64,000 nucleotides of DNA from Halobacillus halophilus DSM 2266. Lineage in GTDB: Bacteria > Bacillota > Bacilli > Bacillales > Halobacillaceae. The DNA is taken from contig NC_017668.1 of assembly GCF_000284515.1 (NCBI RefSeq), forward strand, positions 3,596,001 to 3,660,000, written 5' to 3'. The notes under the pieces were generated by a model. That model was not told the origin of the DNA. It made no database searches and saw nothing but the letters and a program-made list of their open reading frames with translations. Positions 1 to 8,357 of this stretch are shown here, piece by piece (within the stretch, counting starts at the first letter, position 1; the number at the start of each line of letters is the position of its first letter). Position numbers and translations under genes: made by a program.

Positions 1-54
1 AACCTTCCACCTCAGGTCACCCATAATTTGGATGACCTGAGGTGGAAGGTTTTT
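1..54 (+). terminator. Rho-independent terminator at left edge
   Basis: A perfect 19-bp stem (1-19 with 33-51) around a 13-nt loop is followed by a short T run. It probably ends a plus-strand gene lying left of the window, as no gene inside precedes it. Confidence 0.75.
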
Positions 55-158
55 CTGCAATACAGCAGGAGGCTTGATATTTTATTCATATCATCATGGT
101 GGACTTACATATAGTGTTAAAGAGCAATAACATGTCTGTATTAAAGCGAGGTGACAGC

Positions 159-581
159 GTGGCTGTTATTCCTTACAACGAAGCGGACGTTAAGCTTCTT
201 GGAAGACTCATGCGTGCAGAAGCAGAGGGTGATGGGCAACTGGGTATGCTTATGGTCGGGAACACGGGTGTTAATCGTGTACGGGGGGACTGTATTGATT
301 TCACAGATATTGATTCGATCAGGCAGATGGTCTATCAAAGTCCAGGAGGCTTTGAAGCAACACAAAAAGGATACTTTTACCAGCGATCCCGCGAAAAGGA
401 CCGAAGGCTGGCAAGGAAAGTTATTAATGGCAAGCGGTATCATCCGGCCAGCAACTCTCTCTGGTTCTTCATGCCTGGAGGCAGCTGCCCGGCCCAGTGG
501 TTTGGTCAATGGAATACAGGAAGGTTCAAATCCCACTGTTTTTATTCTCCTACTAGGTCTGCTTGTCCAAGTGTGTACTAA
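159..581 (+). CDS. cwlJ: Spore cortex-lytic enzyme CwlJ
   Basis: A 140-residue cell wall hydrolase of the SleB/CwlJ family, which degrades spore cortex peptidoglycan during germination. The family signature is clear: RAEAEGDGQLGMLMVGNTG near the N terminus, then the FYQR and CPAQWF/FKSHCFY blocks at the C terminus. The length equals the usual 140-142 residues of CwlJ, with no SleB-type signal peptide or peptidoglycan-binding domain. I chose the GTG at 159 because GAGG at 148-151 lies 7 nt upstream and the resulting N terminus (MAVIPYNEADV) lines up with B. subtilis CwlJ; an upstream in-frame ATG at 132 has no ribosome binding site. It is followed 21 bp later by gerQ, whose product is needed for CwlJ to locate to the coat. 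The pair is expected to be mother-cell expressed, but I did not identify a sigma-E/K promoter. Confidence 0.93.
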   Translation: MAVIPYNEADVKLLGRLMRAEAEGDGQLGMLMVGNTGVNRVRGDCIDFTDIDSIRQMVYQSPGGFEATQKGYFYQRSREKDRRLARKVINGKRYHPASNSLWFFMPGGSCPAQWFGQWNTGRFKSHCFYSPTRSACPSVY

Positions 582-602
582 TTTATTGAAGGAGTGAGTG
601 AA

Positions 603-1115
603 TTGGCTCAGAAAAAACCATCTATGGGAGGCGCCCAGCAAGGGCAGCAGCAAATGTATAATCAACCCACCTCCCCTTATTACGCGAGTAATCCATATAT
701 GTATTATTATCCAAGCGCTCCAGCTTCCAATCAGGGACAGGGAGGTTTTCCACCTGCATATAGTGGTGGCGGGCAGGTGCCTCAAATGCCTCAGGGACAG
801 TCTGGCGGTATAAATCCACCTAATATGCTTCCCACAGAACAATCGTATATTGAAAACATTTTACGATTAAACGCCGGAAAGACCGCTACCGTGTACATGA
901 CATTCGAAAATAACGATCAGTGGAATGCCAAAGTTTTTAAAGGCATTATCGAAGCTGCCGGTAGGGACCATATCATTTTAAGTGATCCTGAAACAGGAAA
1001 ACGTTATTTACTGCTGATGATCTATCTTGACTATATTACCTTTGATGAAGAAATTAATTATAGCTATCCGTTCAACGGTGGAGGATCAGGTTTCGCTCAG
1101 TACCAGCCAAGATAA
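603..1115 (+). CDS. gerQ: Spore coat protein GerQ
   Basis: GerQ is a coat protein crosslinked by transglutaminase and required for CwlJ localisation and calcium-dipicolinate germination. The N-terminal half is low-complexity and rich in Gln, Gly, Pro, Ser and Tyr; the C-terminal half carries the conserved block with ENILRLNAGKTATVYMTFE and the ITFDEEINYSYPF ending. The length is 170 residues, close to 181 in B. subtilis. The start is taken as TTG at 603 because AAGGAG at 589-594 lies 8 nt upstream; the GTG at 594 overlaps that Shine-Dalgarno and cannot use it. It sits directly after cwlJ in an apparent two-gene operon closed by a terminator at 1135-1164. Confidence 0.93.
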   Translation: MAQKKPSMGGAQQGQQQMYNQPTSPYYASNPYMYYYPSAPASNQGQGGFPPAYSGGGQVPQMPQGQSGGINPPNMLPTEQSYIENILRLNAGKTATVYMTFENNDQWNAKVFKGIIEAAGRDHIILSDPETGKRYLLLMIYLDYITFDEEINYSYPFNGGGSGFAQYQPR

Positions 1116-1134
1116 TCAGTTCGAACTCATAAAA

Positions 1135-1164
1135 AAACTCGCTAAAATCAGTTAGCGAGTTTTT
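1135..1164 (+). terminator. Terminator of cwlJ-gerQ
   Basis: The inverted repeat AAACTCGCTAA / TTAGCGAGTTT with a 6-nt loop ends in TTTTT, 20 bp after the gerQ stop codon. Confidence 0.85.
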
Positions 1165-1191
1165 CTCCTATTAATAGAAAAGGGTGAACCC

Positions 1192-1440
1192 ATGAGACAT
1201 CCTTATGAAAATTTTTATAAAGCCCAATTAGGAGCACTGGCATTAGCTGTGCTGTTAGCCGTTCTCGGGCTCTTTAAACTAGATCACCAGTGGATTATTC
1301 TGCTCATGTTTTATGTCTTGGCCGCAAGCTTTTTATTTGAAGCTTTAATTGAACTGAAAACCCAGAATATGCTCAACGCGATCATCCAACTTCTCCACGT
1401 GTTAATTATTTTCTTATTTACTACTATTCTTTATTTTTAA
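1192..1440 (+). CDS. Small three-helix membrane protein
   Basis: An 82-residue protein that is almost entirely hydrophobic, with three predicted membrane helices (about residues 13-27, 32-50 and 60-80) and a short cytoplasmic basic start (MRHPYENFYK). AAAGGGTGA lies just upstream of the ATG. I do not recognise a family name. It follows the gerQ terminator, so it is probably transcribed separately. Its stop codon overlaps the stop of the convergent ywdK-like gene by 4 bp. Confidence 0.7.
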   Translation: MRHPYENFYKAQLGALALAVLLAVLGLFKLDHQWIILLMFYVLAASFLFEALIELKTQNMLNAIIQLLHVLIIFLFTTILYF

Positions 1441-1808
1441 AGGTGTTTAATAACCGCATAACCAAGCAGAATCCAGCCGATTAAAAAGGATAGACCTCCG
1501 AGCGGGGTAATCATAGCAAACGTTTTAATACCTGTAGGCGCATAGATATAAAGACTTCCCGAGAAGAGAATAATGCCTGCTACGAAGAACCACCCTGCTC
1601 CCGTCATCAATCCGGTCTGGATTTTGCTCATTAATAAGGCGGTCACAAATAAAGCCATTGTATGGAACATTTGATAATTAACCGCTTTCCCCCATTGATC
1701 CAAGCCTTTTTCAGACACTTTCCCTTCTAGTCCATGTGCCCCAAAAGCTCCAAGAGCAACCGAAAGAAAGCCATTAATAACCGCTACAATTAAAATAAGT
1801 TTCATCAT
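1437..1808 (-). CDS. ywdK: DUF423 membrane protein (YwdK-like)
   Basis: A 123-residue protein of the DUF423/UPF0382 family, the size of B. subtilis YwdK. Signatures are the N-terminal GAFGAHGLEG, the central FHTMALFVTALL helix, and the GGLSFLIGWILLGYA C terminus; four membrane helices are evident. The biochemical function is unknown. It lies 10 bp downstream of the DUF5327 gene (ywdI), so the two probably form an operon, as their counterparts do near gerQ (ywdL) in B. subtilis. AGGAGG stands upstream of tandem ATG codons. Confidence 0.85.
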   Translation of the reverse strand: MMKLILIVAVINGFLSVALGAFGAHGLEGKVSEKGLDQWGKAVNYQMFHTMALFVTALLMSKIQTGLMTGAGWFFVAGIILFSGSLYIYAPTGIKTFAMITPLGGLSFLIGWILLGYAVIKHL

Positions 1809-1818
1809 TTACCTCCTC

Positions 1819-2130
1819 CTAAAAATCGAAAATTGATGACCCGTTAGCATCATCATCCTCCAGCCGATTTTCTTCTTTCTTTGGTTTAGAGTCTGGAGTT
1901 TTATCGGCCCCCATCATCTGCCGTATTTCATCTGCCGTCGGTTCATGCATCTTTTGACTTCCTTGTTTAGAAGAGGTCGTGTCTTCCTGCCCCTGTTCTA
2001 AAAATAGATCCGCTAACAATCTTACAGAACGTATATGTTCACGAACTTTTTGCTCGTCACCGTGCTGAAGCATAGCTTCCTGTATTTCACTGGACATTTT
2101 TTTGAGAACGCTTTGATTTGGTATCGCCAT
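1819..2130 (-). CDS. ywdI: YwdI-like protein (DUF5327)
   Basis: A 103-residue soluble, acidic protein. The first 50 residues are helical (MSSEIQEAM, HIRSVRLLADLFLEQ); the second half is low-complexity and charged and ends in the short conserved-looking SSIFDF. It matches the YwdI/DUF5327 family in layout and in neighbourhood (next to ywdK and gerQ). The function is unknown. The start is ATG at 2130 preceded by AAGGAG. Confidence 0.75.
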   Translation of the reverse strand: MAIPNQSVLKKMSSEIQEAMLQHGDEQKVREHIRSVRLLADLFLEQGQEDTTSSKQGSQKMHEPTADEIRQMMGADKTPDSKPKKEENRLEDDDANGSSIFDF

Positions 2131-2272
2131 ATGGTCAGACTCCTTTATCTCATACTAAAGAAAATAGTGTTCTGTCGTAGTTTAACACGCCGCCTGTACT
2201 TCTGTCTTATGTTCCTTTCATCGTTCACAAAATAATGATTAATTAAGCATATATGCTTCTTCCTCCAAGAAT

Positions 2273-2308
2273 AAAAGAGATCCCGATGATAATCATCAGG
2301 ATCTCTTT
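2273..2308 (-). terminator. Bidirectional terminator
   Basis: A 15-bp near-perfect inverted repeat (AGAGATCC..GATGAT / ATCATC..GGATCTCT) has an A run on the left and a T run on the right. It ends the minus-strand symporter gene that stops at 2330. The right-hand T run could also work for plus-strand transcription, although no gene enters from the left on that strand. Confidence 0.75.
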
Positions 2309-2329
2309 CCAATTATTAGATGGAAGAAT

Positions 2330-3670
2330 TTAAAAGATAATACCGATTTTGTTTAAGAAAATCAATACTATAAGGATGGGAGCCATCCACTTCACGATGA
2401 AATACCAGAAGCCTCCAATAGAAGAAGAGGACAAGTCCGCAGATTCCAGAGCTTCTGACTTTTTAAAGTACCATCCAACAAGAAGGGCCATGGACAGACC
2501 GCCTAGCGGCAGGAGAATATTGGAAGCAATATAATCCATGGAGTCCAGGATATTTTTTTCTCCAATCGGCGTGACGCCTGACCAAATACCGAATCCTAAG
2601 GAGACAGCGATGCCCATGACGAACATGATAGACCCCATAAGCACACTTGTCGCAAAGCGCGTCCAACTGAATACCCGCATAAAATAAGCTGTAGGTACTT
2701 CCAGAATGGAAACGGATGAAGAAAGAGAAGCCAAAATCAAGGCAAAGAAAAACACCAGGCCAATGATTCCTCCAAACGGCATCTGTTCAAAAATACTAGG
2801 AAGTGTAATGAATACGAGCGGTGGACCTGAGCTCGGATCTATACCAAAGGCAAAAACCGCAGGAAAGATTACGAGCCCTGAAATCACGGCAAAGAACGTA
2901 TCCATTAAGCCAATACCTAAAGCGGCGCTTGGAAGTTTATTCTCTTTCCTTAAGTAACTTCCATACGTAAGCATCGCCCCCATCCCCAGACTAAGCGAGA
3001 AGAAGGCCTGACCGAGAGCAGCAATATAAATAGAAGGCTCACTTAATGCCGACCAATTCGGCTGGAATAAAAACTTCACTCCCTCTGAAGCACCATCAAG
3101 CGATAAACTGAAGACCGCAAGCGCGATGAGGATTAATGCCAACAGCGGCATAAAAATTTTATTCGCTGCTTCAATCCCTTTTTTAACACCACTTAATACA
3201 ATAGTAATCGTTAATATCATGAAAAGTGCGGTCCAGGCAATTGGATGCCACGTATGGCTGATAAATTGTCCAAACGCTCCTTCATACCCGACTGCCGGCT
3301 GTGTAAAGAATGATCCATTGATATAATTCCAGAAATAAAAGATTGCCCAGCCTGCAACTACGGCATAAAAACTTAAGATAAGGAATGAGCTGATAATACC
3401 GAAAAAGCCTGTTAAATACCAGGGCGTTCCTTTAGCTAGCTTTTGAAAAGACCCTACTACATCGCTTTCTGCTTTCCGTCCAATACTTACCTCTGTAAGC
3501 AATAGAGGGATTCCTATAATAAGCACGAATAACAGATAAAGTAACAAGAAAGCTCCTCCACCGTTATTACCCGCCACGAATGAAAAGCGCCATATATTAC
3601 CCAGTCCTACAGCTGAGCCCATAGCAGCCAGCATAAAACCTAATTTTGTCCCCCATTTTTCTCTGTGCAT
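2330..3670 (-). CDS. Sodium-dependent transporter, NSS/SNF family
   Basis: A 446-residue member of the neurotransmitter:sodium symporter family (LeuT fold), expected to import an amino acid or related solute with sodium. The N terminus carries the family signature GSAVGLGNIWRFSF in the broken first helix, which holds the sodium and substrate site, followed by NNGGGAFLLLYL. About eleven membrane helices can be counted, the number typical of bacterial NSS members such as YocR and YhdH (about 445-450 residues). The substrate cannot be read from the sequence. It is a single gene with a terminator at 2273-2308. Confidence 0.9.
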   Translation of the reverse strand: MHREKWGTKLGFMLAAMGSAVGLGNIWRFSFVAGNNGGGAFLLLYLLFVLIIGIPLLLTEVSIGRKAESDVVGSFQKLAKGTPWYLTGFFGIISSFLILSFYAVVAGWAIFYFWNYINGSFFTQPAVGYEGAFGQFISHTWHPIAWTALFMILTITIVLSGVKKGIEAANKIFMPLLALILIALAVFSLSLDGASEGVKFLFQPNWSALSEPSIYIAALGQAFFSLSLGMGAMLTYGSYLRKENKLPSAALGIGLMDTFFAVISGLVIFPAVFAFGIDPSSGPPLVFITLPSIFEQMPFGGIIGLVFFFALILASLSSSVSILEVPTAYFMRVFSWTRFATSVLMGSIMFVMGIAVSLGFGIWSGVTPIGEKNILDSMDYIASNILLPLGGLSMALLVGWYFKKSEALESADLSSSSIGGFWYFIVKWMAPILIVLIFLNKIGIIF

Positions 3671-3813
3671 AAAAAACTCTCAACTCCTTTCCTACATTTC
3701 TCTCTACTTTTGTAGAGCAAAGCTGTCAGATGACCTCGTGGCCATACTAAATATCCATCAGCATACCATAGAATAAAAGGATGTCCATATGAATTCTGAA
3801 AATTTCATATTAT

Positions 3814-4035
3814 TTACAGCCGTACATCAAAGTTTGAGGAGCTAACTGGGTTTTTCTCCCTTTCCCCAGATTGTTTTGGCTCAAATTCCATGCATTCAAT
3901 TCCAGTTACATGAAGCACCAGCTTTGAAGGCATCTCCTTAGCTTTAAAACCATAGACAGCGCAGGCTCTAGGAAATGCTGGATTCCAAGTTGTATAAAAA
4001 TGTTTACATTGAAAGCAATTAACCTGTCTCTTCAT
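3814..4035 (-). CDS. Small Cys-rich protein, putative metal-binding
   Basis: A 73-residue soluble protein with a CFQC pair at residues 7-10, a third Cys in FPRACAVYGF and a fourth in TGIECMEF. This four-Cys arrangement suggests a zinc site. The start is ATG at 4035, with AAGGAGG 6 nt upstream; the longer reading frame starting at 4077 has no such site. It is divergently oriented from the YwaF-like gene. I do not recognise a named family. Confidence 0.7.
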   Translation of the reverse strand: MKRQVNCFQCKHFYTTWNPAFPRACAVYGFKAKEMPSKLVLHVTGIECMEFEPKQSGEREKNPVSSSNFDVRL

Positions 4036-4114
4036 CTCCTGCCTCCTTTCACCCGGCAAACGTGGTAAAATCATCATAGCATAGCGAAATCTGCTTCACT
4101 AGGATGTGTACATA

Positions 4115-4837
4115 ATGAAAGATTGGTTCGGAACAGGAAGCCGTTATCCCTTTGAAATACTTGGAGCCAGTCACATAACCATGCTTTTTATTTTCACGAT
4201 TGTTCTTTTCGGTATTGCCCTGGCTTCTAAATGGCTTCATACACATGAACGGTTTCGTCAGGTTATGAGGTATTCTTTACTGGTCCTTCTTCTGCTTTCA
4301 GAGATCAGCTACCAGTTGTGGGCTTATGTAAATGGAGTCTGGAGCCTCGGCGGTCATGTCCCCCTGCACTTATGCGGAATTGCTTCTTTAATAGGGATCT
4401 ACACTCTTATTACCTATCAGCCAACGCTTATAAAAATAAATTTTTTCATAGGCATTCTTCCTGCTCTTATTGCATTGATCACTCCTGATGTACCCTTTGA
4501 CTTTCACCATTACCGTTTCTGGAAATTCTTCCTGCACCATATGGCTATCCCATGGGCAAGCTTGTTTCTTGTGGTGACCTCTTCTTTCCGTATTACCTGG
4601 AAGGATATGACCAATAGTTATCTACTATTAGTGGGGTATGCCTTAATTATAGGTTTTCTTAATCCTCTCATGGATGCAAATTATTTATATTTGGAGCACC
4701 CTCCCACTGTCTTTACTCCCCTCAGCCTTATGGGAGAAGGAATGATCTACTATCTTAATTTAGCTTTTACTGCGTTCCTTGCATTTGCTTTTATGTACGG
4801 ATTTTATAAACTGGGATCCAGAATTAAACTTCTCTAA
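4115..4837 (+). CDS. ywaF: YwaF family integral membrane protein (TIGR02206)
   Basis: A 240-residue membrane protein with six or seven helices. It begins MKDWFGTGSRYPFE and carries HVPLHLCGIASLIG, DFHHYRFWKFFLHH and the tail LMGEGMIYYLN, all typical of the YwaF/TIGR02206 family. The family function is unknown. The start at ATG 4115 matches the family N terminus; a GTG at 4106 is possible. There is no clear terminator before the repeat that follows. Confidence 0.85.
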   Translation: MKDWFGTGSRYPFEILGASHITMLFIFTIVLFGIALASKWLHTHERFRQVMRYSLLVLLLLSEISYQLWAYVNGVWSLGGHVPLHLCGIASLIGIYTLITYQPTLIKINFFIGILPALIALITPDVPFDFHHYRFWKFFLHHMAIPWASLFLVVTSSFRITWKDMTNSYLLLVGYALIIGFLNPLMDANYLYLEHPPTVFTPLSLMGEGMIYYLNLAFTAFLAFAFMYGFYKLGSRIKLL

Positions 4838-4956
4838 AAAATATAGCGTTCTGCAGCAGACCTCCCTATGCCTGTATGAGTTTTAACCAGCATGGCTCAA
4901 TGATCGTCTCTGTTAAATATCCGTGTTGGTTTTTAAAGAAAAGCTCCCGTCTGTTT

Positions 4957-5157
4957 AAGACTCAATTCCGAGACAATTGGGTCCTTTACGTCAAATCAAG
5001 AGGGTTGGTGGGGAACGGCGAAGATTCCTGCGAGGTGAACATGATGGGTGAGCTCCCGGAAAGTCGCAAAGCCTGAGGAAGCTCACCACATGCCCGCGGA
5101 AAGCGAGTCGTTCCCTGTAGCCCCCTTTCTCCAAAAATATCTCGAAACCGAGTCTTA
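4957..5157. repeat. Short member of the inverted-end repeat family
   Basis: The 4838-5282 interval has no credible gene. It contains a 201-bp element with imperfect inverted ends: AAGACTCAATTCCGAGACAA at 4957-4976 and ATATCTCGAAACCGAGTCTT at 5138-5157. The interior shares the block GAACATGATNGGTGAG and GAGGAAGCTCACC with the third element (near 19,715-19,770). It lacks the 39-nt palindromic module seen in the two larger copies, so it looks like a reduced copy. Confidence 0.75.
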
Positions 5158-5242
5158 CAGTATACAGCCTGTTAGTTTAATAAACCTTTTATTACAGATT
5201 CCTCTGCCTCTCATCCTTACAATCTCACCCCACATTTAAAGT

Positions 5243-5276
5243 AAAAAAATACCATCTCTTCTATAGAAGAGATGGT
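5243..5276 (-). terminator. Terminator of the ubiB-phasin operon
   Basis: The perfect 26-bp palindrome centred on CTATAG (5251-5276) is followed on the minus strand by seven T, just before the stop codon at 5283. Confidence 0.85.
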
Positions 5277-5282
5277 CGGTCA

Positions 5283-5582
5283 TTAACGCTGATTATATAA
5301 ATTTTCAAGTCTTTGAATTCTTGCTTCAAGAAGTTCATATTCTTCTTTTGAGACAAAGCCAAGTTCTTTCATGCGATCCTGAAACTTTGCTTTCGAATGG
5401 TCGGACCATTCTTTATCCACGTTCTCACCTTTGCTGATCCAGGAGTTGATCATCGTTTTTGCCTGCGCTGGACTCACATCCCCGTGTTTCACCATTTCAT
5501 TTACCATTTTCTCGAATTTCTCTTTTCCACTGATAGCCGCTCCCAGCCCTAAATGAAATCCTTTCTTCAGTAAATCGCTCAT
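5283..5582 (-). CDS. Phasin-like small protein
   Basis: A 99-residue helical protein beginning MSDLLKKGFHLGLGAAISGKE, the opening of the Bacillaceae phasin/polyhydroxyalkanoate-granule-associated-like family. A C-terminal coiled-coil (EYELLEARIQRLENLY) follows. Phasins coat polyester granules, but in these bacteria the small protein is often found next to a UbiB-type kinase, so another regulatory role is possible. Its start overlaps the end of the kinase gene by 4 bp (ATGA), indicating translational coupling. Confidence 0.75.
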   Translation of the reverse strand: MSDLLKKGFHLGLGAAISGKEKFEKMVNEMVKHGDVSPAQAKTMINSWISKGENVDKEWSDHSKAKFQDRMKELGFVSKEEYELLEARIQRLENLYNQR

Positions 5583-7243
5583 ACTTCATTCCTCCTATTA
5601 TGATGTATTCGTTTAATCATTTTAAAATGACTCATGACACAGCTTATGAATCCTATAAGACCCAAGCCAAGCAGAGACACTCCTATCCAAATAGATGGCA
5701 GCACGGTTTGGATGACTGTAAGATACAATGCAGCAGCACCAGAGCCGATGAAAACGAGGGATAAAAAGGCATAAAATAAGTAAAATTGATGAAATAGATG
5801 GTTTCTCTGGTGGTAACTCTTCCACTCTCGCTCCTTGTCGCCATCTTCCAAATATTCAACGAGCGCTCTTGGTAAGGATAAGAGCGGACGGGCGGTTTCT
5901 TTAGCCACTTCTTTAAAAATAGAATAATTCGAGTCTTCTCCTGACACCCATTCCTTGATTACCGGACGTCCCCATTGAATCAGATCCACTTGAGGGTACA
6001 CACTGCTTAGGACTCCGACGATAATCGAGGTAGCTCTGCCCAGAAAAGCATAATCAGCAGGAAGCTGGATCGGCTGGTCTTTAACAAATTGCTGAATATC
6101 TGTCATCACATCATTCATCATATTCGCATCCAGCTTGTCAAAGTTCCCTTCTAGATACATATCGGTCGTTTGCTTGATCAATTTCTTCACACGTTCCGTA
6201 TCTGCGTTTTCCAATAAAAAATCCATATCCTGTAAAGCGGCGATCACCCTATCATAGTCTTCTAAAATAAAGCCTTGAACCATAGCCCTGAGAGAATTTG
6301 TGTCCTCCTGCCGTATTTCCCCCACCATCCCAAAATCAATAACCACAATCGTCCCATCTGATTGGAGCATTAGATTTCCTGGATGAGGATCCGAATGGAA
6401 CATTCCAGCATCGAGGAACTGTTCAACACTTAAATCAAATAATGTTTTTGCAATTTGCTCCCGGCTTATTTGGTGTTTCTTTATAAACGATAAGTCTGTA
6501 ATTTTGGTTCCTTCGATCCACTCCATAACAAGAACCCGTTTAGTAGACAAATCCGTGTAGTAATCCGGAATATAAACGGAAGGAAAATGGCTGAATCTCT
6601 TTTTGAATTGATTTCCGTTCTCAAGTTCCATCGTAAAGTCCAGTTCATTGCTGATTACCCTGACGACCTCACGGTACAAGGCTGGTAAATCAGCTTTTTT
6701 CCCATAGGATGTAAAATGGTCGACCAGCCAGAAAACAATTTTCAAAGCTTTGAAATCCATTTTAAAGATATCCTTCACACGGTATCGCTGAACTTTAACC
6801 GCGACAGCAGTTCCATCTTTTAATGAAGCTTTATAAACTTCACCGATGGAGGCTGATGCAACTGGATCTTCGTGAATGTTGGATAAATGCTCTTCCAGAG
6901 GTGCATTCCAGTCTTCTTCCATTATTTCTTTTGACCTGTAAAAAGGCATAGGTTCTACCCGGTCCACTAGCCCTTCTAATTCTTTAATAAAAGCTCGCGG
7001 AAGCAAGTCACCGCGTGAACTTAAAAACTGTCCAAACTTAATAAGGAGTCCGCCAAGCGCAATAGCCTTTTTACGGTATTCGCCTGCCTGCTTTTCCAGC
7101 ATGTCTTCCCATTTCCTTTTGGTATCCTGATCCCAAATACGATGTCTCTTTTGAAACCAGAAAATTTGAACAAGGAACTTGATAGACATCCAAACAATAA
7201 TGGCAATTCTATAAATCGATATGTATTTTAAGCGATTTTTCAT
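5579..7243 (-). CDS. UbiB/ABC1/AarF family atypical kinase
   Basis: A 554-residue protein-kinase-like protein of the UbiB (ADCK) family. Diagnostic features are LIKFGQFLSSRGDLLP (the KxGQ motif), the Ala-rich loop PVASASIGEVYKA replacing the usual Gly-rich loop, VAVKVQ with the ATP-binding Lys, HSDPHPGNLM in the catalytic loop and IDFGMVGE in place of DFG. Two hydrophobic helices close the C terminus (about residues 490-540). Family members support quinone or lipid metabolism. The start is ATG at 7243 with AAGGGAG upstream; an in-frame ATG at 7306 lacks a site. It is coupled to the downstream phasin-like gene. Confidence 0.9.
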   Translation of the reverse strand: MKNRLKYISIYRIAIIVWMSIKFLVQIFWFQKRHRIWDQDTKRKWEDMLEKQAGEYRKKAIALGGLLIKFGQFLSSRGDLLPRAFIKELEGLVDRVEPMPFYRSKEIMEEDWNAPLEEHLSNIHEDPVASASIGEVYKASLKDGTAVAVKVQRYRVKDIFKMDFKALKIVFWLVDHFTSYGKKADLPALYREVVRVISNELDFTMELENGNQFKKRFSHFPSVYIPDYYTDLSTKRVLVMEWIEGTKITDLSFIKKHQISREQIAKTLFDLSVEQFLDAGMFHSDPHPGNLMLQSDGTIVVIDFGMVGEIRQEDTNSLRAMVQGFILEDYDRVIAALQDMDFLLENADTERVKKLIKQTTDMYLEGNFDKLDANMMNDVMTDIQQFVKDQPIQLPADYAFLGRATSIIVGVLSSVYPQVDLIQWGRPVIKEWVSGEDSNYSIFKEVAKETARPLLSLPRALVEYLEDGDKEREWKSYHQRNHLFHQFYLFYAFLSLVFIGSGAAALYLTVIQTVLPSIWIGVSLLGLGLIGFISCVMSHFKMIKRIHHNRRNEV

Positions 7244-7423
7244 CCTTCTGTCTCCCTTTTCAACAGTCCTATCTTCCATTTCCCCTGTCTTCTCCATATC
7301 AATCATGTAAATGACAGGAAGATCTGGCCACTACCTCATGCTTTAACTGCCTCCTCCCTGCCTCAGGCTTGAATTTTGATTAACTGTTGTGTCATGATTT
7401 GTTTAAAAAGAAAAGGTGATTCT

Positions 7424-8326
7424 ATGAATATCAGCGAACTTGAAGTCAAGAATCTACATAAAGTTGCCAATTGGCTTTATCATATGAACGAAATAGACCA
7501 CCACTATGTCGCCTGGCTGGCATCGGATCCTAACGAAATATTCGAACAAATATGGACGCTCACTCAGTTCAAGGAACCGTTGGCTTTCGTGGCATGGGAG
7601 GGAGAAGAAATCATTGGATTTCTAGGCATCCTGCCGTTTTTCGAACAAAAACTTTGCCGTTTGCTAGGACCATTCGCTACAAAAGAACACCAGGCAGTAA
7701 TTGAAAGCATGTGGGATAAGGCTTCGGTCACTATGCAGCTACACTTCGATGTGGTGAAGGTGGCCTGCTTTGAAGCTAATCATCATTTGCTGGCTTTTAC
7801 AAAACGTCATGATTTTGAATTATACAATGTAGAAAAGACGCTGGCTGTTCATCGCACGAACTTCGAACCTTCACATATGGAAAGTCATTCTATTACAGAC
7901 ATGCAACAAGATGATTTTGAGGCTATTGATAAGCTGCACCCCAAAGCATCGTATTATACGACAGAAGAAATGATTCAGTTATCCAGGCAGTCTGAGAATC
8001 AACTGTGGGGTTACCAATTAGATGGTGAAATAGCAGGTTACTTATATTTTGAAACGATTCTTGAGGGTCATGAAGGGGAAATATGTTTTGTGAACGTCGA
8101 TAAACATGAACAGGGCAGCGGAATCGGAACGGAATTGATTGAACACGCACTGCAATACGCTTTTCACGCTCTCCATTTAGATGTAGTCACCCTATCCGTT
8201 CGCACACAGAATGAACAGGCGGAAAACCTTTATAGACACTTTGGATTTAGAGAAATCAATACCATCCATGCCTATCAAAAGACCATCGAAAAACAAAAAC
8301 CGCCGGTACTCAACATTTTTCACTAA
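7424..8326 (+). CDS. GNAT family N-acetyltransferase (two domains)
   Basis: A 300-residue protein with a degenerate GNAT fold in the first half (AFVAWEGEEIIGFLGILPF) and a complete one in the second. There, EICFVNVDKHEQGSGIGTEL gives the acetyl-CoA pyrophosphate-binding motif, and QAENLYRHFGFREI the C-terminal motif. The substrate is unknown. The start is ATG at 7424 preceded by AAAAGGTGA; upstream codons lack a site. A fructosamine kinase-like gene follows 31 bp downstream, so the two may be cotranscribed. Confidence 0.88.
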   Translation: MNISELEVKNLHKVANWLYHMNEIDHHYVAWLASDPNEIFEQIWTLTQFKEPLAFVAWEGEEIIGFLGILPFFEQKLCRLLGPFATKEHQAVIESMWDKASVTMQLHFDVVKVACFEANHHLLAFTKRHDFELYNVEKTLAVHRTNFEPSHMESHSITDMQQDDFEAIDKLHPKASYYTTEEMIQLSRQSENQLWGYQLDGEIAGYLYFETILEGHEGEICFVNVDKHEQGSGIGTELIEHALQYAFHALHLDVVTLSVRTQNEQAENLYRHFGFREINTIHAYQKTIEKQKPPVLNIFH

Positions 8327-8357
8327 TTACTTCCACATTCTTTAAGGAGGGGAAACT

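Noticed and set aside
141-842. Long minus-strand frame opposite cwlJ-gerQ
   Set aside because: A shadow of two well-supported plus-strand genes; its product has the skewed composition of an antisense frame.
4876-5239. Two short plus-strand frames in the 4.9-5.2 kb gap
   Set aside because: They lie across the reduced repeat element, lack ribosome binding sites and show no protein-like composition.
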